Under the pieces are notes generated by a model. The model saw nothing but the letters and a program-made list of their open reading frames with translations, did not search any database and was not told the origin of the DNA. From Utricularia gibba (lineage: Eukaryota; Streptophyta; Magnoliopsida; Lamiales; Lentibulariaceae), in the NCBI GenBank assembly GCA_002189035.1, contig NEEC01000015.1, forward strand, positions 682,001 through 746,000: DNA of 64,000 nucleotides, read 5' to 3'. Position numbers and translations under genes: made by a program. Shown here one piece after another: positions 21,810 to 33,592 of this stretch (positions are counted from its first letter, which is position 1; each line of letters begins with the position of its first letter).

Positions 21810-24327
21810 ATGGAAACCTCCGAAGAACAGTCGCATAATGCGGCAGGCGAGGAGGGCTCCGAGAAGAAGCTATCCAAGAAAGAACAAGCGAAGTTGGAAC
21901 GTCAGCGCAAGCGCCAAGAAGCAGCCGCGGCGGCTTCAGCAACGTCTGGCGTGTCAGCAGTTTCCATCGACGGTGAGGATCCACTGGCGGGGAATTATGG
22001 AGATGTGCCTATCAAAGATTTGCAATCGAAGGAAATCTCTGGAAAGAAGTGGACGGAGATTAAAAACTTGAAGGATGAGTTGAGAGACCAAGTCGTGTTG
22101 ATCAGGGGCCGCGCGCAGGCAATCCGTGCAGTGGGAAAGAAGATGGCGTTTGTGGTGGTTAGGGAGCGTGGGTTTACGGTGCAATGCGTTCTAGTGGTGG
22201 CCCAAGATTTAGTGAGCTCTCAGATGGTGAAATTTGCCACGAGCTTAAACAAAGAGAGCATAGTTGATGTAGTTGGGATTGTTTCGGTACCGGGGCAGCC
22301 CATCAAAGGCGCTACTCAGCAGGTATGTTTCATGGTGCATCAAAGTGTTTAACCTTAAAGTTCAAGCTTTTTCTCCTGCTTACGATGCGTTTCTTCATTT
22401 GACCCATGCAAATGCTGTTTTAGTCACGGCTTTTATGAATGCATTTAACTATCTTGGTGTAGGTTGAAGTGCAAGTGAGGAAGCTCTATTGTGTAAATAG
22501 AGCTATTCCTGTCTTACCTATTAATCTAGAGGATGCTGCAAGAAGCAAGATTGAAATTGAAAAGGCGTTAGAGGTATGAGTCGTGATGCTATCCACGCTT
22601 TTAATAAGTGTGCAGAGTATTCTCTGCTCTTGGGGGAGAGGCTGTGTACATATTCTTTATTGACTGCAGGAGGGAGAGCACTTGGTTACTGTCAATCAGG
22701 ATACCCGATTGAATTATAGAGTTCTTGACATTAGAACTCCTGCTAATCAGGGAATTTTTCGAATCCAGAGCCAAGTTGGAAATGTAAGTGTGTGTTTGAT
22801 TAGAATTAGATGTTGTTGCACATCTACTGTCGTTGTATGGAGTATGTTTTGTCCATGTTGCATTATCTCTTTGATGTTGTTCTGTTATCATGCAGGTATT
22901 TAGGCAATTCTTGTTGTCTGAAGGTTTTAATGAAATACACACCCCGAAACTGATAGCAGGTTCCAGTGAGGGTGGTGCAGCTGTTTTTAGATTGGATTAC
23001 AAGGGAACTCCTGCGTGCTTGGCACAGTCACCACAACTGCACAAACAAATGGCGATTTGTGGAGACCTTGGCCGTGTGTTTGAGATCGGTCCAGTCTTCA
23101 GAGCTGAGGACTCTTTCACACACAGGCATTTATGTGAATTTACTGGTCTTGATGTGGAGATGGAGATTAAGGAGCATTACTCAGAAGTATGCCACTTCTC
23201 TTAAAATTTGTTTGGATCTGATGACATCTATGAGATAATGACTTGGAGAAAATTGTGTGCAGGTCATGGATGTTGTTGATCATCTATTTGTCCAAATGTT
23301 TGACTACTTGAATGAGCACTGTGCACTAGAGCTTGAGGCCATTAATCGTCAATACCCTTTTGAAAAACTCAAGGTTAATTGTACTGCAGTTTTTTGTTTG
23401 GCATGCATATCATCTCATGTATTCCATGCTGTTATCGTTGCTTATTATTGACTTCAATTCAGTATCTAAGAAACACCTTGCGGCTGACTTTTGAAGAGGG
23501 TGTGCAAATGCTGAAGGTGAGAGGATACAGTTTGCCGTCATGATGTGTATTTGTATATTTTTGGGTGGATTCTGCTTTGAGAAGAGCAATTTGTCAGCGA
23601 TGCTGATGCTAATCACCCAAGTTTGCAGGAAGCTGGTGTTGAAATCGATCCACTTGGAGATCTCAACACGGAAACTGAGAGAAGGCTTGGCCAACTTGTC
23701 CTTGAGAAGTAAGTTCTCTTCCCATGGGAGATCATGCATTGAAACACAACCTTTTTATCCAGATACATTCTGTTTTTCAAGAATCAGATTCATTTTGTCC
23801 AACGCTGGGTTCATAATCTGCCAGGTACGGTACAGAGTTTTACATACTTCATCGCTACCCTCTTGCCGTTAGACCGTTCTATACGATGCCATGCCACGAT
23901 GACCCGAAGTACAGCAATTCATTTGATGTTTTCATACGAGGTATCATCCACAGATGATCTTATTCATCTCAGTCGGGCAAATAGATCATTCTCTGAAGTT
24001 TCTTGGTTGCTTGGGTAGGTGAGGAGATCATATCTGGTGCTCAGCGTGTCCATGTAGCAGAGTTCTTGACGGAGCGTGCTCAAGCGTGTGGGATTGATCT
24101 CAAAACGATATCAACCTACATTGATTCCTTCAGGTTAGTATGTATACACATATATAATCATCCCCCTCCCCTCTCATCATCCTCTGTGGTTCGTGGCAAG
24201 GTATGGCGCACCCCCACATGGTGGATTCGGAGTTGGATTAGAGCGGGTGGTGATGCTCTTCTGCGCGCTCAATAACATCCGCAAAACTTCATTGTTCCCT
24301 CGTGACCCACAGAGAATAGCACCCTGA
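21810..24327 (+). CDS. Cytosolic aspartyl-tRNA synthetase
   Basis: Ten exons: 21810-22322, 22463-22573, 22670-22783, 22896-23186, 23263-23373, 23463-23516, 23629-23708, 23825-23940, 24019-24133, 24201-24327. They give 543 residues in an unbroken frame. A Lys-rich N-terminal extension ([20 protein letters not shown]) typical of eukaryotic cytosolic enzymes precedes an OB-fold anticodon-binding region. The class II core follows. It includes [19 protein letters not shown] and motif 2 [15 protein letters not shown]. Motif 3 is [13 protein letters not shown] at the C-terminus. It charges tRNA-Asp with aspartate. The Arabidopsis relative IBI1 also perceives beta-aminobutyric acid, but whether that applies here cannot be told. 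It is convergent with the DnaJ-type gene, whose stop lies 180 bp away. Confidence 0.96.
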
Positions 24328-24506
24328 TGACGGTGATCTTACATGCATTTTCTCTTTGCATCTTTTTGAAAGTTCAATTCTAAACAGTGTGAATCATGGC
24401 CACTCTTGTTCCAAGATTGAAGGAAATGTTGATTCCCCTTTGGTAATCCATAGCTGATGTTCCAAGTTATAATCAAACCTTGACAAAGAGCACATAGACA
24501 CTCTGT

Positions 24507-24996
24507 TCACATCTCATCATCGAAGCCTGGGAATGTGACGCATCTGTAAACTTTGCAGCTTGAGCACATAACCCATCCAATCTGCAGCAACACCATTCAA
24601 TTCTTCCTCCCATTAGCTCAGCTGCTGAGCAGATAAATGGAAGATTGATTGATAGTTTTTCTGTGGAAGACTTACAGCTCTGCAATCTGGGCAGCGCCTG
24701 TAGATCCTGTTGCTGTCTCCTCTTACGTTCATCTTCTGCCCTTGGCACAAGGTGCAAACGACCCACCCTCTCCCATCACAGCAGCAATCAACCGCCTGCT
24801 GCCACCACACATTTGAGGTTCAGTGTAAAAGGGAGTGATCCAATGTAGCTGGCTTGGCACTTACCTTGCTTTGATCGACTTGAGTAATATTATTGATGCA
24901 CCTTGCAGGGTTGAGGCGACCCTGGGGTGCTGTCGATGACGATGGTTTGTAATTCGCGACTTGCCAACAGGGAAATCTTATGCCCAATGCTAACAT
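24507..24996 (-). CDS. Small DnaJ-type cysteine-rich zinc-finger protein, probably plastid
   Basis: Three exons: 24996-24865, 24795-24676, 24581-24507, total 108 residues. The N-terminal 40 residues are Ser/Arg/Pro-containing with few acids, compatible with a plastid or mitochondrial transit peptide. The rest carries CxxC-type pairs (CCDGRGW, CTLCQGQ, CPDCRA, CSSCKVYRC) of the DnaJ/Hsp40 Cys-rich fold, but no J domain. Such J-less proteins (BSD2 and relatives) act as chaperones in chloroplast assembly. The exon-3 frame was chosen because it extends the Cys pairs and ends VTFPGFDDEM. An upstream in-frame ATG at 25122 would add 42 residues. Confidence 0.75.
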
Positions 24997-25111
24997 ATCT
25001 GCAACACTTGTTCTTCTGCAACTCGTTTCCCTGCTCGATCTTCCGCTATGTATCCGATCGGTAAGCAACCGCCACCACTCATTTGTGTGTTCCGGAGTGT
25101 GAATACGTTTT

Positions 25112-25146
25112 TCATAGCCCAAAGTAGCCGAACAATTTGGGCCTAC
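25112..25146. promoter_or_regulatory. GCCCAA/TTGGGCC elements in a short divergent promoter
   Basis: AGCCCAAAG and TTTGGGCCT occur within the 254 bp between the start of the DnaJ-type gene (minus) and the start of the small membrane-protein gene (plus). No TATA box is obvious. The arrangement matches the AspRS/Cwc21 spacer. Confidence 0.5.
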
Positions 25147-25250
25147 AAAAGTTAGCCCTCTTTAATTGATTGAATCCTGAAGGCCCTTTTTCCGGAATTG
25201 GACGCGCAGCACAATAATTCTAACCGTCTGTGGTGACGGCTGCAGCGGAG

Positions 25251-25515
25251 ATGAATCGGAAATTCGGCGGCGGGAAGCAGCCGACGGGGACTCCGTCACT
25301 GGCATGGTCATGCGTTGTAGTAGTAGCGTCACTTCTAGGCGGCGCTTCGCTTGTGCACAACATCTACAAGCCCGATCTGGTAACGTGTTTTCCCCTTCCA
25401 AATGTTCGACGAAATGCCCAGCACACCCGAAAAATAACAATGCCTTCATACTGCAGACAATCCCCCAGCTGGAAAAATCAATGAACCGGCCGAGGAGCAA
25501 AATGAGAAACTATAG
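25251..25515 (+). CDS. Small single-pass membrane protein of unknown function (frame interrupted)
   Basis: Two exons, 25251-25379 and 25457-25515. The N-terminus MNRKFGGGKQPTGTPSLAW leads into a hydrophobic segment (about residues 20-38, SCVVVVASLLGGASLVH) and then NIYKPDL. In exon 2 the run at 25462-25466 has five C. One more base gives TIPPAGKINEPAEEQNEKL and a stop, a 62-residue protein with an acidic tail. As written, the frame runs into unrelated sequence. I infer the corrected frame because its tail is compact, polar and ends quickly. Topology suggests a mitochondrial or endomembrane protein with a short basic head. I recall similar plant proteins only as uncharacterised. Confidence 0.65.
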
Positions 25516-26394
25516 TTCCTGCGCTGCGATCGGGACTATAAGCATCGGATCGTGGTTCGCCGTGATCTGCGCAGACTAGCAGCATGCCGATAATCTCTGA
25601 ACTGCTTCCTTGTTATGTATTTGCAGTTTGACCTCCCAGCGACCTCCTTTTTTTTAATAAAAAATTCAAAATATATAATATTAAAAATTATTAAAGTCGA
25701 TTGGTCTTCCTATTTTCATAAGTATATAAATCATAATATAAAATTAAGTTTATATCTAATCAAGAATTGATGAAGATAAGACTGACAGAATAAAAATAAA
25801 CGGGTTTGGAATAAAGGCTATGTGAAAAGACGAAAAGGTCCTCCTCCGTCAGCTACATGAAATCTTGAACTTTGTTGTTTGCCCATGGGAAGAGTTCTTT
25901 GAGTTCCTTCTGCAGATGTCGATTTGGGATGTTCGACGTTCAGGTGGCCGCTGCATTCATTTTTCTTTATTTTGATTTGCATTTATTCATGGGGATTGGA
26001 ACACCGCTAGTCTAATCATTCGCTTCGCTATCGCTGTTTTTTTCATACCTAGATCGGTTGACTTATCGTGTGAAAGAGAATCGGATCTCTGTCGTTTCTC
26101 ACCATTTTTTTGTTTTAAAAAAAGGGATTTCTTGGGGACGATATTTTTCGGTGAATCCGTTCCAGCGATACGTTTTAGCGGTGCTGTTGATGCTATTCTG
26201 TGGAAATGAGAAACCTTTAATTTGTGTTGGATGCTATTCAGGGCGTTTTTAGTGAAGAATTTGAATTTGGATATGGGTAGGAATGGGATTTTTGTGTGTG
26301 TGTGTGATTAAACTGTCTCTCGTTTGCTGATAATGAAAGATGTTTTATTTGAAATTTCGTGTTCATTGATTTCGTATTGGTTTCTATGTTCTAG
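25516..26394. other. Spacer, promoter and 5' UTR intron of the DUF1644 gene
   Basis: 25620-25830 is AT-rich. CGACGTTCAG ending near 25944 and followed by GTGGCC could end a leader exon. CTAG at 26391-26394 would be the matching acceptor, placing an intron of about 450 bp in the 5' UTR. A GT-rich microsatellite-like stretch occurs near 26290-26308. Confidence 0.4.
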
Positions 26395-26439
26395 ATGTCT
26401 GGAGATAAGGGTATACGTGGTTGGTTCACAGAGTCCTGA
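26395..26439 (+). promoter_or_regulatory. Upstream ORF of 14 codons before the DUF1644 start
   Basis: An ATG immediately after the putative leader-intron acceptor opens a 14-residue frame (MSGDKGIRGWFTES). It ends 12 bp before the main ATG at 26452. This spacing could limit re-initiation and so damp translation. The effect is inference. Confidence 0.4.
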
Positions 26440-26451
26440 AACTTGGAAAGT

Positions 26452-27537
26452 ATGCTTGTGCTGGCAGATGGACACCCTCCAGAAAGTAAATTGATGGAGG
26501 ATATGGCGGCGTGTGTTAGCTGGAATGACGTTTTGTGTCCTATATGCTTAGATGTTCCACACAACTGCGTTCTCCTCCAGTGCTCATCATACGAACGGGA
26601 TGCCGGCCTTTTATATGTGGTACGGACCATTTGCATTCCAATTGTTTGGAACGCCTTAAGGAAGCAAATGGCAAGTCCTCTGGCTCTCAGTCACCTAGCT
26701 CTGTTGAAAGTGCTCAATTTGCTGATCCCGCACCTGAAGGGTTGCTATTCTGTCCCTTGTGCCGTGGAGAAGTTACTGGGTGGGTGGTGATTGATAAAGC
26801 TCGATTGCATTTGGATGTCATGAATCGTAATTGTGAAGAGGATAACTGCCGGTTTTCAGGAAACTACTTTGAGCTTCAAAAGCATGCTCAGCTAGAACAT
26901 CCTCATGCTTGTCCGGCGAAAATTGATCCAGCTCGGAAACTGGATTGGGATAATTTTCAGCAGTCTTCAGAGATTATTGATGTTTTGGGGACCATTCACG
27001 CAGAAGTTCCCAATGGGGTTGTTCTTGGTGATTATGTGATTGATTATGGGGGTTACAACTCTGGAGATGATTTTGATTTTCGTGATCGAGTAGGAAAATG
27101 GTGGACCTCTTGCATATTTTGTAAGGCACTTGGGAATTTTAGGAAATCAAGGAACAGAAGAAGATCAAGGGTCAGAAATTCTGCAGCAAAGAACTATCAT
27201 TTTGGAGATCTCGAGTTCACTGAACATGGAAGGTGAGCCAGTGTTGAAGCACTCAACTGAAAATTCAAAATTGATCTAAGACTTATGCTGATCATTTATT
27301 TCCTACTCGAAATTAACTGAAGTTATTGTCTCACAGCATCCCACCGCGTCACTCTACTATGCTTCGTATTGATGAGGTAAGTATATTCCTCTGTCATATG
27401 CATTATTCTGTTACACCTGATTCTCTCTTCCACTAACGTGGATAAAAATACATTTTTTGTGAATCGGTGTGCTTGATCGATGTTGGTTTTTCCCATTGCA
27501 CCAGCTAACATTGTGTATTTGTTTAATCTAGGTATAG
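26452..27537 (+). CDS. DUF1644 zinc-finger protein (frame interrupted)
   Basis: Three coding exons, 26452-27232, 27337-27376 and 27532-27537, for about 275 residues. The conserved DUF1644 head is DVLCPICLDVPHN with LLQCSSYERGCRPFICGT, resembling a RING/U-box-like Cys pattern. CPLCRGEVTGW and a C2H2-like CRFSGNYFELQKHAQLEH follow. The frame changes after SSYER: the run at 26597-26599 has three G, and a fourth restores Gly-Cys-Arg-Pro. The exons sum to 827 nt, one short of a multiple of three. DUF1644 proteins are plant-specific nuclear proteins, some reported in stress responses in rice. The tail (RIDEV) is made by a 2-codon third exon. Confidence 0.82.
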
Positions 27538-28223
27538 AATGCAACAATTTTCTGGTTGCTTTGCCTTCGGAATCCATCCCGAATAAATGATTGAGAAGCT
27601 CTCTCATATTTCTGTCATTGCTAGCTGGTTCTATGGTTACTGCTTTAGGATGTCATGGCCATTTGGGGCGGTCTGGTTCTTGTTAGAAGTTGAATATTTT
27701 GCTTGCTTTGTGAATATGCTGCCAAGGCCTTGTCTTTTGCAATCAGACTTCTTTTGAACCGATATGATAGTTTGTAAACGTCTTCATTTTCTGTCACTCC
27801 CATAAAGTTTTGATCCGATCAAAGGCTCTTTTTTTTTAGTTTATCTGTTTTTTAATATGGTTCCATGTTGTCTACTGCTAATAAAATCCGAAATGGACTG
27901 CCAACACATTAGCTCTGAACTGATATAATAGTCTTAGGCTGTTTTTAAGTGCTCTGGAGAATGCGAAATTCTAAGACGTGCATACCTTTTACAGTATCTG
28001 TTCACTGCTTATGGACAGTAAACTTCATTCGTTCCCAAAGAATACAACCAATGATGATAATACGGGGAGGTAGAAAGTCCTCTCTAAACGTTATTGGAGA
28101 TCACATCATTTTCTTCAAAGGGCATGATTGCTATCATGTACAAATCAGGGTATTTGGATATCCTCACACTCTATTCTATCACCCCTTTCTCCCAAAATCT
28201 TCAGTCCCATGTCCGAATCAGTA
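27538..28223. other. 3' UTR and intergenic DNA
   Basis: No gene seen on either strand. It should contain the 3' UTRs of the DUF1644 gene and, at its right end, of the convergent EXO70 gene. Confidence 0.5.
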
Positions 28224-30246
28224 TCATGAACCACCTACACCCCCCTTGTGTTTCTCACCAGGTTGGTGCTGATTATCTACTGTAACCACCTTGTTCATCT
28301 TGAAGCTTCCCTGTTTCATGGGCTTGGGATGGAAAAGGGACATGAAGATTTTCTCTATTGATTGAGCTGTGTACTTGATATACTTGCCTTCACCTTGATC
28401 TTGCTCCACCAATGGACCGTAATTCTGCATGTAGCTACGGTAGATGGGTACTACTGTCTGAATCATGTCCTTGCAGATTCTATCCCTGAGGTCTTCCTCA
28501 GGTATAATCCAGATGGATTGCTTTTGATACATTTTGTCAAAAGCTTCATTGAAAGACTTCAAGCGCTGCTTCACCAGAGTGCGGGCGGTTTCGCGCCCGC
28601 CGGAGAACAGGATCAGTCCTTCCCGGCTTAGAAGTGCAGGCAGCTTCCCCAGCTCTCTCGCACGAATGCAGCAGCGTAATACTCCTTGAACTCTTCCTGC
28701 TCGCTTAACCATGAATCTCCAAGAATCATGCCGAGCTTCGTTCCTTTGAGATGCTTGAACAAATGCCAGTGATTGTTCATCAAGAACACGCAGGAAGTAA
28801 CAGCATCATGGTAGCCCTTGGCCCATGTTTCCAGATTCAACTCAATGGCTCTGACCAGGCTCACAATCTCTTTGATGAGACTTCTTTCATGGAACTTCAC
28901 TTGCTTCCAGCTTTTCTCAATTTCAAGAACTTGTACTAGAATTGGCTTATAGTCATCTCCCAGAAGCTTACTACAGTAATCTGTAATAAAACTCACTGCT
29001 CTTGGAACACTACAATCCGACGGTGGGGTGTCTTTCTCTGCAGCTCAACTTGAACCAGCAGTTCCCAGAAAATCTCGCAGGCCCCTTGGATCACCCCCTT
29101 GATCAGGTCCCTGGTTAGGTTTTTTATCTCTGCACACTCGGGACCGCCGAAGAGCCTGTTGAAATCCAACCTCAGTCTGTTCAATGATGCAAACATGTCC
29201 AGTAGATTCAGTAGCTTGATGGGAACCTTTTTACTTTCAGCCACTGTTTTCCCAAACTGCAGAAAAGAAACAATTCCTGAAGAGGCAGCTATTTTGGCAA
29301 AGCAACTCTTCCACACATCCAATCCCATCCTCTCAAACATATCACTACAAAGCTTATACTCCCTTTCAAACAAATGCTTAATAGAAAACTCCAAATGCCT
29401 GCCCCATTTCTCTACATAAATCTCCTTATCAGCTGCGGCATTGAACTCAGAAATCGACAATTCGAGATAGTGCAGATCAAGTGCCTGCAAACTCTCCCTC
29501 ACAGTTGAACTTCGGGTTTCGACATAAATGGAGATGCACTTGTCAACTCTCTTGCGCATATTCAGCCAACCTAAAGTTGCTTGCAACTTATGAATTATGG
29601 GTTCAGGCATTGGAGATGCAGAGATTGAAGGTTCTTCATTCATTGAATATGATGCAGAGGACATCAGATATGGAGCACTGTTCTCTTTTAGAAGGCGATG
29701 AAACTCATTCTCTAGTCTATCCAAGCCTGCATCAAAAAGACCTCCATCAAGACGACCCTTTTGATCACCTTTATCAAGCTCCTGCAAATCAATAAGTGCC
29801 TTCTTTAATCCAGAAGTAAAGCGTGTATCAGCCACCTTATGATCCTCCAAATACTCGACGATACCGGCTAGCCATTGGATTGCCATCACACAATTCTCTC
29901 CTAAGAACGCCAAAGCCTCCTCAAGACGTTTGAGTACACCGAGATAACCTGGAAGATCAGTTTGAGGATCAAAGAAGGATTTTTCCAGGACATGAATAGC
30001 ATCAAAAACCTTGAGAACTGCAGTTGCTGGTACAATAGCTCTGCTAATATGTTCTGCAACAGCACTGAGTGCGTCACGCTGGGCCCAAATCGGCCGAATC
30101 GCGACTTCAAGCGACGGCAATCGATGGTTAATCCCATCGAATCTGCACCCAACTCTATCCAAAGACGACCCAAGAGCTTTGGATTGCTCCAAACAAGCTT
30201 TCACTGCCTTCGTAGCAGACACCACGTGCTCAATGCCTGCATCCAT
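28224..30246 (-). CDS. EXO70: Exocyst complex subunit EXO70 (frame interrupted twice)
   Basis: Intronless minus-strand gene of about 674 codons, normal EXO70 length. EXO70 tethers secretory vesicles to the plasma membrane by binding phosphoinositides and is important for wall deposition. Conserved stretches include FERMGLDVWKSCFAKIAA, FGKTVAESKKVPIKLL, EIFWELLVQVELQ, VSFITDYCSKLLGDDYKP, MNNHWHLFKHLKGTKLG and SYMQNYGPLVEQDQ. The open frame breaks at 29025-29028 (four G on the plus strand) and at 28647-28650 (four C). One extra base at each point rejoins VELQRKTP to PSDCSVPRAVSF and RESWG to KLPALLSREGL. Adding two bases gives 2025 nt, an exact frame. The subfamily is uncertain. The start MDAGIEHVV gives the usual N-terminal coiled-coil rod. 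Confidence 0.9.
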
Positions 30247-31019
30247 TGTTCCCCGCACAAACAAACAACTTTCCACTTGTTCCCCCTCAATATAAAAACC
30301 AAAACATTTCACAGAAATCAATCTGGGTTATCGCAAAAGAAATCAACTTCCATTCCTTTTCTGTTCTCTACCCTTCCACAAATGCGCTTCACCTATCAAA
30401 AAGCACACGTCTCGAGACAGGGGGGAAATCTTCCAGAAGTTTCAACTACCCGCAACTAAATTAAATCGGCAATTTACTCCGTGTATGGACATTTACAGCC
30501 TGCCTGGAGTATAACCACCGGCCCAAATAACAATCAGAGCAACCCAGTCAAAGAAAAGCAGGCCTTGTGTGGTTGCAAAGAAGATATCATTTCCGCTTCG
30601 CGAACCCTAAGTTTGCAGAACAAACACACTGAAAGAAAGCGCTCGGTGCACCAGTTCAATGTAGTTGCGGATGGTGTCGACATTCACTTGTCATTTTCTC
30701 TTCGCCAGAATCGCCAACCCCAAAGTCAAAAATCCGGTCGCCTGATAAAAATTGCACAATCTGCTGACGAAGATTTTCAGCAATGGCGGAATATCGTGGG
30801 GCCCATGGGGCTGCTACCTACCCACGACCCCACTTCCCCACGACACGTCTTGCACAACCGCTAAATTTAATCTTAAAATAATTTGATAAAATAAAAAAAG
30901 ATGTCCTCGGAAATATTATATTAGAAATAATATTAAATAATAGAAGATAAATATTTGATGATTATAAAAGTAATATCCAAAAGAGTCTTCGCAAAGGCAA
31001 GTGAACATAAGAAGATCTC
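30247..31019. other. EXO70 promoter region and spacer
   Basis: A CGGCCCAAAT element occurs at about 30519-30528. The rest contains short frames only, and 30870-30970 is AT-rich. The right end is the 3' flank of the convergently oriented transporter gene. Confidence 0.5.
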
Positions 31020-32335
31020 TCACTTGCTGTGTTCTGCTGCCTCAGAAGTCACCTTCGGCAGCTTTGATCTCTTCTGCTTATACTTTGCAACTGAGTACCA
31101 AATCCCACCGGAAGTGTTGATTATCAGCCCTGTGACGTTTAATGCATGAACCTGAACTCCGCCGAGCACAAAAAAGCCGAGAACCTGTTCGTAAATGGAG
31201 GAGTCACTGGCAAGAAGAAGAAGAGCAAACAAACCAAATTGGGGGGGTCTGTGTTCAAGCTTCAGCAGGTCTTACTGTGGAGCCAACTCCCTTGAGTACC
31301 CCAACTATGGTTGTGGTTAACGCTGAGTTCACGATCGTGCATAGGAACATTGTGTAGTTCAGAACGATTCCCATCACCAGTGACAGAAGGAGAATCACGA
31401 TGAAGTAAAATGAGCCACTCTGGTGAAAGAAGAACCCATCGATCATCAATACACAGAGGATATGGTGGTTCTTGAAATGCTCAACTTACCTTTTCGTATA
31501 GCAATGACATGGATCCTGGGAATTCTCCAGTGGCTATGATGAGGAACATTAGGAATGGTAGAGACAGGATGCTGTTGTAGAACATGATTTCGACTGAAGA
31601 GAGCCCGTCTTCTGCGCCGGATTTCTCCACTAACAAGAGATACATCGACTGCAAACTGCTCTGTCAGTAGATCAATTGAGTTCAATATTATGGTAATCAG
31701 AAGCTCACTCGCCTGGAAGAAGACAGAGGTAAATGCCATGGTGTAGCCAACAAGATCAAAAGAGAAGTCTCCAAGTGCAGCTACCAGGCATCCAGCAGCA
31801 GTCAGTAGCACAGACAAAGTAACCTGAAGATATTGAGAACAAGGCACCATATTTTTGAGAAGCATCATTCAAATTTAAACAGTGGCAGCAAAGATAACCT
31901 GCACTGTGGGCTTCCGTTTTCCGGTAAAGAGACCAGCCATAAGAACAGCGAGCGGAGTGAGCCTCTTGATGGCTATGTACATAGGAATATTAACTCCCTT
32001 CAAACTTGCTAACGCAAAAGCCACATTTGCATTGTAGAATAAGGAGACTACCAAAAGTTTTTTGGCAGTATCTATGTTGAAGTCCCTAGATTTTGTGTAT
32101 CCCATAACTTTGGAAAAGCGTATAAGCAAAGTCGTCATCAATTGCTGGAAGCAACTCGAGGAATGTAAAGAAGAAATTCCAGTCAAAGAAGTAGACAGCA
32201 AAATATGAAGTACGAACTGTGTGATTTACCTGGAGGGTGAGCAGAGTCATTGAGTGAGAAAACTGCATCAACACAGCTTTATTGATGAAAACCATTGCCA
32301 TCGAGGTAACTCCATATGCCGAAGCGGCAAATATA
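31020..32335 (-). CDS. UGNT1: Golgi UDP-N-acetylhexosamine transporter, UGNT1-like (N-terminus unresolved)
   Basis: Exons on the minus strand: 32335-32230, 32144-31899, 31823-31713, 31648-31490, 31419-31276, 31184-31020. The product is a ten-helix nucleotide-sugar/triose-phosphate translocator. Recognisable stretches are SMAMVFINKAVLMQF, FYNANVAFALASLKGVNIP, AIKRLTPLAVLMAG, LVEKSGAEDGLSSVEI, NYTMFLCTIVNSALTT and VHALNVTGLIINTSGG, nearly as in Arabidopsis UGNT1, which moves UDP-GlcNAc/UDP-GalNAc into the Golgi. A Lys/Arg-rich C-terminus follows the last helix. The intron after FFQ starts with GC at 31712-31711, so it is a GC-AG intron. The first exon shown begins mid-codon; upstream sequence gives no clean ATG exon and may itself contain missing bases. 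Confidence 0.88.
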
Positions 32336-33592
32336 CTGCAGTAACACGCAGAATATTCAATAGCACATATTCGAAGGTCTGAAAGATGCAAATTACGCAA
32401 CGAAATATGCAGGACACGTAAAAGAAATAAACTTTTTGTCAGAACCGTCGAAGACGAACTTCCCATATAAGAGTTGCATACCCTTAGGATTGATATCCAT
32501 CCAAAGCACAAACTCCAGACTATTATATGAAGATGAAGCTCCAGATACAGCAGCCCTCTTCTCACTTCATCAGATCCAGATGTCCCAAGTAGATAAATCA
32601 GCAATCAAGCATCAACATCTTCTCTTGAGTCAACGCACTTCGAAAGAGGCTTATTAGTACAATCATGCATTATCCTTCGAAAATAACCAGAACAAAATCA
32701 CACCCTGAAATTCAAAACAGAAAACAAGAATGCGTTGGAAATCGCTTTAGATCAAAGATGACACACGGGCGAGTTCTTTATCATGGAACACAAACTTCTT
32801 GGAAATTTTCTTGATTGGGGGTACGCAGCCTATCAATAGAAAGCCTGCTTTCGTACAATTCTACATTAATTCGACGTGATTACGCCGCAGATTCCCTAAA
32901 CCGCAAGGCGCAGGTTGAATCTGTGCAACATTTTTAAAAAAAAGGAAAAGCTTTTTTAATTTAGTTAATTTTTTATAATTCCCAATTTATCTACAATTTT
33001 CATAAAAAATTCCAAAAAATTAAATTCTAGTTGATTTTGTCTTTCGAAAAAAAAAATTTTAAATTTTTTTTGATAATAAAATTGTTTATACACTATTTTT
33101 CTAAAAGCATAAATTATTTAATATAGATATTTAGTATTTCAATTATTAAATATCTTTCAAAAGATCTTTTTTTTCACAGAGATATTTGTATTCTAAAAAT
33201 AAACACTTTGGTTTGTTACCTCAAATTAGGCATATTTCAATTTAATATTAAAATAATTATTTTAAGTAATTCTCATTTCCATAGTTATGTAATATAATCA
33301 TGGCCGCATGATTATAATTATTTAAAATAATTGTTAAATAAAAAAGAAAGATTCATTACCAATAGAGAGAAGGCCATGCTCATTAAATGCCATAGCCTGC
33401 ACAAATAAACCCAACGATATAACCAGAATTTCCCTAACTGCTTCGGTCAACGTCATTAACAGATAATCAGATTTCGTCAACTTTCCAGTAATATTTCTAA
33501 TTACTGTAAATATTTGCATGTCATTTACTGTATATAAAGGCATTACGGCGCGATGAATTCCAGTAAATTCTTTTTTTTTTAGTTTTCATGCA
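32336..33592. other. 5' region of the transporter, AT-rich spacer, and XTH promoter
   Basis: The part up to about 32950 probably holds the unresolved transporter first exon(s). A TTTCAG acceptor near 32709 on the minus strand suggests a leader intron. From 32940 to 33330 it is very AT-rich. TATATAAAGG at 33531-33540 is the likely TATA box of the first XTH gene, about 60 bp before its ATG. Confidence 0.5.

Noticed and set aside
31446-31868. Single 140-codon minus frame across two transporter exons
   Set aside because: It reads through the GC-AG intron and loses the conserved EKSGAEDGLSS segment, which lies in another frame as a separate exon.
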